Program-made: the position numbers and the translations under genes
The notes under the pieces: model-generated
Database searches by the model: none
The model's input: only the letters and a program-made list of their open reading frames with translations
What the model was told of the DNA's origin: nothing
Part shown: positions 38,432 through 42,522 of the stretch, piece by piece
Layout: the number at the start of each line of letters is the position of its first letter
Position numbering within the stretch: the stretch's first letter is position 1
Source of the DNA: a virus
Virus record (IMG/VR): IMGVR_UViG_3300045284_000301
Coordinates: 1-42,522 of that record
Strand: one strand, 5' to 3'
Length of the DNA stretch: 42,522 nt

Positions 38432-39229
38432 TTAACGAGTCGTGTCGCTGATCAAATATGTGACCGGATCGACAACCTTGATGTTTGCCTGCTGAATTTG
38501 AAACAGTGTTGGATCCAACATCGTGATGAGATTGTCTGGACCTTCTGCTGTCCATGTACCATCGAGATTGTCGATGATTCGAATGAGCACCCAATTGTCG
38601 ATAAGCCCAACAAGCCAATCGATTGGTGGAAGACGCGGATCGTTTACTTCGTTTCCGTAAAGGACATCTTCAATGACATCCAAAACTTCTTGGGACGTCT
38701 CTCTTGTGTCAAATATGAGATGCGAAGTCGGTTGATATCCAGGAATCGCTTGTGGAATCGACGTAATGCTCCATTCAAACTCAATTGCCGTGCTATCGGA
38801 ATGAAGTGATTGGAAATTCTTTTGAGATGGAACGGCCGTCAAATTGTACACAACATGAATCTTGTATCCAAGGTCAAGTTCTTCGATGTCGTTTCCAACT
38901 TTTGTTCTGTAAGACAGACCAAATCTCATCGACGGTTGATGCGTCACGAAGAGACCGTTTGCAACGTACATGATTCCTTCGAATTCTTGAAACTCGTCAG
39001 GATATGTGTACGCCTTGAGCGTTGCTGAATACTCGCCAAGAGCTTGCGCATCCGCATACTTGATTCCGTCGAAGTAGATTGGTGTTGGATCACGACCAAC
39101 GATCTTTTCATTCACTGAAATGATCCCATTCCAGCCAACACCACTGTCATCAGACATGTAAAGAACACCTCGATCTACGCCAGCTTCGAAGTATCTTTGA
39201 CCGATGAGATCCCATTCAATCCTTGCCAT
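38432..39229 (-). CDS. Major-tail-protein paralogue, 265 aa
   Basis: ATG behind GGGAGGCGAG. It aligns along its length with the major tail protein at 39.8-40.7 kb (shared: WDxIGxxxxExGVDxGVLYxxxxGVxWNG, LGE..ATLKAYTYPDEF, FGLSYRxxVGND, LxxDxGYKxHxVYNxTA). It is shorter and lacks that protein's C-terminal Ig-like part. It may form a terminal ring of the tube or anchor the fibres encoded just downstream. The duplication is clear, its role is inference. Confidence 0.82.
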   Translation of the reverse strand: MARIEWDLIGQRYFEAGVDRGVLYMSDDSGVGWNGIISVNEKIVGRDPTPIYFDGIKYADAQALGEYSATLKAYTYPDEFQEFEGIMYVANGLFVTHQPSMRFGLSYRTKVGNDIEELDLGYKIHVVYNLTAVPSQKNFQSLHSDSTAIEFEWSITSIPQAIPGYQPTSHLIFDTRETSQEVLDVIEDVLYGNEVNDPRLPPIDWLVGLIDNWVLIRIIDNLDGTWTAEGPDNLITMLDPTLFQIQQANIKVVDPVTYLISDTTR

Positions 39230-39241
39230 CTCGCCTCCCTT

Positions 39242-39784
39242 CTACCCCGTCGTTCCGAGTTTTGCTTTTCTCGCAGCATTCAACTCTCGATTTCTAGTCG
39301 CAATTTCGTTTCTGGACATCTTCTTGGGCTTTGACTGTTTGATGTTGCAGATTCGAATCAGAGAAAAGAGTCGATTCAAGTGCCACTTTTCGGCCTCCCA
39401 TGGAATGTTGAACCCTACCATCCAGTAGTAGATCAACTCCGAAGTGATGGTTTCAGATCTTCCAGGAGGTTTTGGCATGTCTCCAAACGTAGTTGCGGAT
39501 TGTTTGGAATCGATGTATGCGTTTATCTCTGCAATGTTCTCTGATGACAGCCTGTAAAGAACATCATCTGGAAAACTTGGCGTGAGAATCATGGCTTTGA
39601 CGTAACCATAGACTTCTTCGGTCGTCTTGTCTCCAGCAGAGAGAAACGGCTTTTGGAACTTTGCCTCCCATTTTGACAGGGAGATCAAAGAATGCTCTAG
39701 GTCTAAGACCACATCATCAAAGTTGATGAAGCTGCTGGTCTCTTCATCGAAGAATTCTTCGCCTTTGACAACGATTGTAAGCAT
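39242..39784 (-). CDS. Putative tail assembly chaperone, 180 aa
   Basis: Located between the two tail-tube paralogues, where chaperone genes lie in other siphoviruses. The sequence is helical, with FFDEETSSFINFDDVVLDLEHSLISLSKWEAKFQKPFLS and ETITSELIYYWMVGFNIPWEAEKWHLNRLFSLIRICNIKQ, which matches a known pattern of tail assembly chaperones. Usually a -1 frameshift makes a longer form. I see no extended second frame or clear slippery site here, so it may be a single-form chaperone. The end is basic. Confidence 0.75.
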   Translation of the reverse strand: MLTIVVKGEEFFDEETSSFINFDDVVLDLEHSLISLSKWEAKFQKPFLSAGDKTTEEVYGYVKAMILTPSFPDDVLYRLSSENIAEINAYIDSKQSATTFGDMPKPPGRSETITSELIYYWMVGFNIPWEAEKWHLNRLFSLIRICNIKQSKPKKMSRNEIATRNRELNAARKAKLGTTG

Positions 39785-39808
39785 CCTTCAATCTCCCTGT
39801 CTCATGGA

Positions 39809-40696
39809 TCACGTCCTGGTGAACGACCAATCGGTGTCGGCCTGCGGCGGGAAGCTGTAAGCTCCACTCGACGGAACCGACGAGATCATCAGCGATTGAC
39901 CGGACGTTGGAATCGTGATTGTCGCACCGCCGGCGACGTTTGCGCCAGTGTCGTTCCGCTTGTACTGAACACCGACGATGGTTGGAATGGTGATGACCCC
40001 GGTTGCTGCATCGAAACCCGGTTCGGTTGGTGTGACCGAGGTTTGTGTTCCGGCGAACATGCCGATGACCTCATCCGGAAGTGGGAGCCTTGCGTCTGCG
40101 CCACCACTTCCATACATCGCCGATTCCAACGCTGCGAGGCTTGTGGCATCGACCTTGGTGCTGTCGATCACGAGAAGTGACGTCGGCTTGAGATCGGTGA
40201 CGGGAACCCCGGTCGTGGTGAACGTCCAGCTGAACGTGATGGCTTCTGGCGTGTCGTTGATCGTGGCGTACGCCTTCTCCGACGGAGCGGCCGTTGCGTT
40301 GTAGACGAGGTGCAACTTGTAGCCGAAGTCGTCAGCTTCGAGATCGTTGCCGACCCGAGACCGATACGAAAGGCCGAACGACTTTCTGGATTGCTGACCA
40401 ACCAGAACGCCGGGTTGCGGCTCTGCCGTTCCATCACACTGACCGAACTCGTCCGGGTAGGTGTAGGCCTCGATTGTGCCACCGAATTCCTCCAGCGACT
40501 TCAAGTTGAGGTACTTGATGTTGTCTGCGTACAACGCAGTCGGCTCTGCGCCACTCGGGGACTCGGTGACGGTGGTCAAACCGTTCCAAGCAACACCGCT
40601 GTCGTAGGCGCCAGCATTCGGGAGGTAGAGGACCCCGTGATCGACGCCAGTCTCATAGAGATGTTCGCCGATTTGGTCCCAGACAAGAGCTGTCAT
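39809..40696 (-). CDS. Major tail protein
   Basis: 295 residues, AAGGAGAAGTATC before ATG. The N-terminal 200 residues form the tail-tube domain (WDQIGEHLYETGVDHGVLYLP ... LKSLEEFGGTIEAYTYPDEF ... KSFGLSYRSRVGND). The C-terminal 90 (EPGFDAATGVITIPTIVGVQYKRNDTGANVAGGATITIPTSGQ) look like an Ig-like surface domain, which the paralogue at 38.4 kb lacks. It follows the neck genes directly. Confidence 0.88.
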   Translation of the reverse strand: MTALVWDQIGEHLYETGVDHGVLYLPNAGAYDSGVAWNGLTTVTESPSGAEPTALYADNIKYLNLKSLEEFGGTIEAYTYPDEFGQCDGTAEPQPGVLVGQQSRKSFGLSYRSRVGNDLEADDFGYKLHLVYNATAAPSEKAYATINDTPEAITFSWTFTTTGVPVTDLKPTSLLVIDSTKVDATSLAALESAMYGSGGADARLPLPDEVIGMFAGTQTSVTPTEPGFDAATGVITIPTIVGVQYKRNDTGANVAGGATITIPTSGQSLMISSVPSSGAYSFPPQADTDWSFTRT

Positions 40697-40707
40697 GATA
40701 CTTCTCC

Positions 40708-41016
40708 TTAGAAGTAAAGTTTGAACACATCGTGGTTGAGGTTTTCAGCCGTATAGAATCGATCAAAGATGCACATTGGCAACTCTGCGATCTTGTCCGG
40801 AATATCACTGTCAGGGTTTCGATCGATGACGATTACCTGATAGCGTTTTCCGTATTTGTACGGCTTGTTCCCAGAAAAGAAGGTCAATGCAAAGTCTCTT
40901 CTGTAGACAATGCAAGGATACTCCATCTTTATCGTGGGAGGCGGTTGAAAGTAGACATTGTCAGACTCGAGAAGCCCTACTAAGAGGGCTTGAAGATCAG
41001 CTCGGCGTTGGGCCAT
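40708..41016 (-). CDS. Tail terminator / neck protein, 102 aa
   Basis: RRADLQALLVGLLESDNVYFQPPPTIKMEYPCIVYRRDFALTFFSGNKPYKYGKRYQVIVIDRNPDSDIPDKIAELPMC: a family of small tail-completion proteins between connector and major tail genes. It overlaps the preceding gene by 20 bp. Role from order and recalled pattern. Confidence 0.7.
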   Translation of the reverse strand: MAQRRADLQALLVGLLESDNVYFQPPPTIKMEYPCIVYRRDFALTFFSGNKPYKYGKRYQVIVIDRNPDSDIPDKIAELPMCIFDRFYTAENLNHDVFKLYF

Positions 41017-41329
41017 TGTAAACGCTCCCCAAACTCAGGATAAGACGAGGCCTTTGGACTTCCACACTGGAAACCGTCCAAAGAACCCCTTCCCATCGAA
41101 TATACCTGATAGAAAAGAAGTGTTTCTCGGCGTATTCGTCGACAACGACGGAGATTGAGTTCGACACGGAAATATCGTCATTCAAACTCTCGCCACTTGC
41201 CAGTTTTCGAGTGTTTCTTATGACATCTCCGAAGTACGAAACTTCAGTAATGCTGTCGACGAATACGCCAGACCCAGGAGGCTCTTCTACGGATTCACCG
41301 TACCCGATTTCACCATAGAACCTAGCCAT
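40997..41329 (-). CDS. Head-tail connector / head completion protein, 110 aa
   Basis: Directly downstream of the capsid gene. RFYGEIGYGESVEEPPGSGVFVDSITEVSYFGDVIRNTRKLASGESLNDDISVSNSISVVVDEYAEKHFFSIRYIRWEGVLWTVSSVEVQRPRLILSLG is a beta-rich family placed after capsid genes in phages of Gram-positive bacteria. It probably joins head to tail. The end overlaps the next gene. Confidence 0.75.
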   Translation of the reverse strand: MARFYGEIGYGESVEEPPGSGVFVDSITEVSYFGDVIRNTRKLASGESLNDDISVSNSISVVVDEYAEKHFFSIRYIRWEGVLWTVSSVEVQRPRLILSLGSVYNGPTPS

Positions 41330-41347
41330 TGTTACTCCCAGGTTGAG

Positions 41348-42522
41348 CTACGGAACTACCGGAGCGTCGGGCAACGAACCGTGGACCGGCGGATCACTCT
41401 GCCGCTCGTTCGGCGGCTCCGGGACGATCACGTGGATCGTGCCTGCCGGTGGGGCAACGTATGTGCCCTGTGTGACGACGATTGCCGACTTCAGCTTCGT
41501 CAAAGCACCAGAGCATCGGGTCTCGAGCAGGTACTTGTACTGGTTGAAGTCAATGTCGAAGTCGTCGAACATGCTGACCTGGCCACCCTTGTCTGCACCG
41601 AAGGTGTAGTCGGCCGGATTGACGAGAACCGCCAACGGGCTGCCGGCTGCCGGATCGAAGATGTCGACGGGAACGAGAGCCGCAACACGAAGTTCGGATT
41701 GGAGCTGGTCCAACGAGCTGTAGATGCGACGACCGAGTGTGTCCTTCAGCAACATGGCCGAAGAGAGAAGAGCCTCACTCGTGAACAGGGTCGGGTTTCC
41801 TGTGCCACGGTACTGAGACCGCCACGAGATGATCGCATCGACAAATGCGTTGATGCCACCAGCGGCGAAGTCGCACTTGACCTGGAGAGCGAACATCTGA
41901 TCGTCCTTCGAGATCGGACGAATGCGATCTTCGAGGATCTTGTCCGGATCGGAAACTGCACGACCATCGCTGATCAACGCCGCACGAGCGATTTCCTCGT
42001 CGAGCATGATCCGCATCTCGCCCCGCATCCAAGCGACGACGTCGAAGTCGGTGATGTCGATGATGTCATCTCGATCGAGCTTCTGCTTCTTGTAGACGGT
42101 CTGCGGTGATGTCTCTCGGCGGGCCATGCCGTAGAACTCTTCCTGCTTCTCGGTGCCCGTGATGTAGCCCTTCGCACGAGCATCGTCATAGGTGAGGTCT
42201 GCCCAATGCGTCTTGACTCGAGCAAACGGGGTCTTTCGAGCGCCGTTCATGAAGACGTTCACCCACTCTGTGCGCCGGCTGTAGAACTCCGGAGCGGCCG
42301 TGAGGGCGGTTGCCTCTGGGAACAGCGTGTCGATCTGGTTGATTCCGTGCGCAAGCGCATAGGCCAGAACGGCCTCTTTGAGCGATCCACCTGCACCCTT
42401 TGTGGCGTCGGCGAAGATCCCCTCCATGTCGGAATGCGAGAGAATTGGCGAGTGGACCTCTTTGCCATCCTTCTCGAAAACGTTGCGGGTCATTTGCTGT
42501 CCTTCCTTGGATGTGCCGTCGC
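41348..42522 (-). CDS. Major capsid protein, C-terminal part of the protease-capsid fusion
   Basis: The frame is open to the window edge and is the same reading frame as the protease at 764-1. From the internal ATG (42491-42493) the capsid part has 381 residues: MTRNVFEKDGKEVHSPILS, then LFPEATALTAAPEFYSRRTEWVNVFMNG, a region rich in charged residues (KKQKLDRDDIIDITDFDVVAWMRGEMRIMLDEEIARAALISDG), and VALDxxAD-type beta strands to TIHVIVPEPPNERQ. This is an HK97-fold capsid. The internal start has GGAAGG 7 bp upstream, so this part may be made alone and also as the fused precursor. Confidence 0.9.
   Translation of the reverse strand, partial: DGTSKEGQQMTRNVFEKDGKEVHSPILSHSDMEGIFADATKGAGGSLKEAVLAYALAHGINQIDTLFPEATALTAAPEFYSRRTEWVNVFMNGARKTPFARVKTHWADLTYDDARAKGYITGTEKQEEFYGMARRETSPQTVYKKQKLDRDDIIDITDFDVVAWMRGEMRIMLDEEIARAALISDGRAVSDPDKILEDRIRPISKDDQMFALQVKCDFAAGGINAFVDAIISWRSQYRGTGNPTLFTSEALLSSAMLLKDTLGRRIYSSLDQLQSELRVAALVPVDIFDPAAGSPLAVLVNPADYTFGADKGGQVSMFDDFDIDFNQYKYLLETRCSGALTKLKSAIVVTQGTYVAPPAGTIHVIVPEPPNERQSDPPVHGSLPDAPVVP
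42396..42522. repeat. Terminal direct repeat, right copy (assembly overlap)
   Basis: Identical to bases 1-127. For annotation purposes the unique sequence ends at 42395, and the fused protease-capsid gene spans the join. Confidence 0.95.

Noticed and set aside
39242-39784. Programmed -1 frameshift in the tail assembly chaperone
   Set aside because: No second overlapping frame of useful length and no convincing slippery sequence near the 3' end.
41381-42109. Open frame of 242 codons on the plus strand
   Set aside because: Antisense to the capsid gene, Arg/Asp-rich composition typical of a shadow, no start signal.
7636-42395. Integrase, excisionase, repressor or partition genes
   Set aside because: None seen. 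The HTH segments in the RNA polymerase are part of a larger protein and not a lysogeny repressor.

Overview
The window is a complete, circularly permuted genome of a tailed phage. The last 127 bases (42396-42522) repeat the first 127 exactly, so the unique length is about 42,395 bp. Every gene I can support lies on the minus strand, so transcription runs from high to low coordinates and passes through the artificial ends. Large terminase, portal, HK97-type protease and capsid, a long tape measure protein and a distal tail protein indicate a siphovirus with a long flexible tail. I see no integrase, repressor, partition gene or tRNA, which suggests a virulent phage. The host is probably a Gram-positive bacterium. 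I lean towards Actinobacteria, from the secreted lysozyme type, the ReqiPepy6 Gp37-like tail protein and the many small membrane proteins, but the sequence does not prove this.

Layout in transcription order. Packaging and head: an 894-residue multisubunit-type RNA polymerase homologue (7.6-10.3 kb), a conserved 92-residue protein, a small-terminase-like protein, an HNH endonuclease, an N-acetylmuramoyl-alanine amidase, a head-tail connector, TerL, two proteins with a histidine/glycine/tryptophan capsid-region motif, the portal, and a prohead protease fused in frame to the major capsid protein across the window ends (764 to 1, continuing 42395 to 41348). Neck and tail: two connector-like proteins, major tail protein, tail assembly chaperone, a second major-tail-like paralogue, an adhesin cassette (collar fibre, collagen-like fibre, S74 self-cleaving fibre), a gp10-like protein, the tape measure, distal tail protein and a Gp37-like tail protein.

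Middle and early-type region (13-27 kb): many small, mostly single-membrane-span proteins; a conserved module at 21.0-24.3 kb that includes the first of two related membrane proteins, the second lying at 24.7-25.5 kb; and the replication genes. The latter centre on a 1237-residue protein that joins an SF3 helicase, an archaeo-eukaryotic primase and a family B DNA polymerase, with an ssDNA-binding-like protein, an SF2 helicase and two PD-(D/E)XK nucleases nearby. Lysis genes (a lysozyme with signal peptide and a candidate holin) lie at 13.8-14.7 kb.

The most unusual features are: (i) seven copies of an intergenic element, TTCGCA-N14-TGTAATGGAA on the coding strand, placed just upstream of small genes and usually just after a terminator hairpin; (ii) the protease-capsid fusion with an internal Shine-Dalgarno and ATG; (iii) the RNA polymerase homologue, which carries helix-turn-helix segments and an N-terminal motif resembling that of the head-region proteins; (iv) the all-in-one replication protein; and (v) a 45-bp, 41/45 inverted repeat that fills an intergenic region near 11.8 kb.
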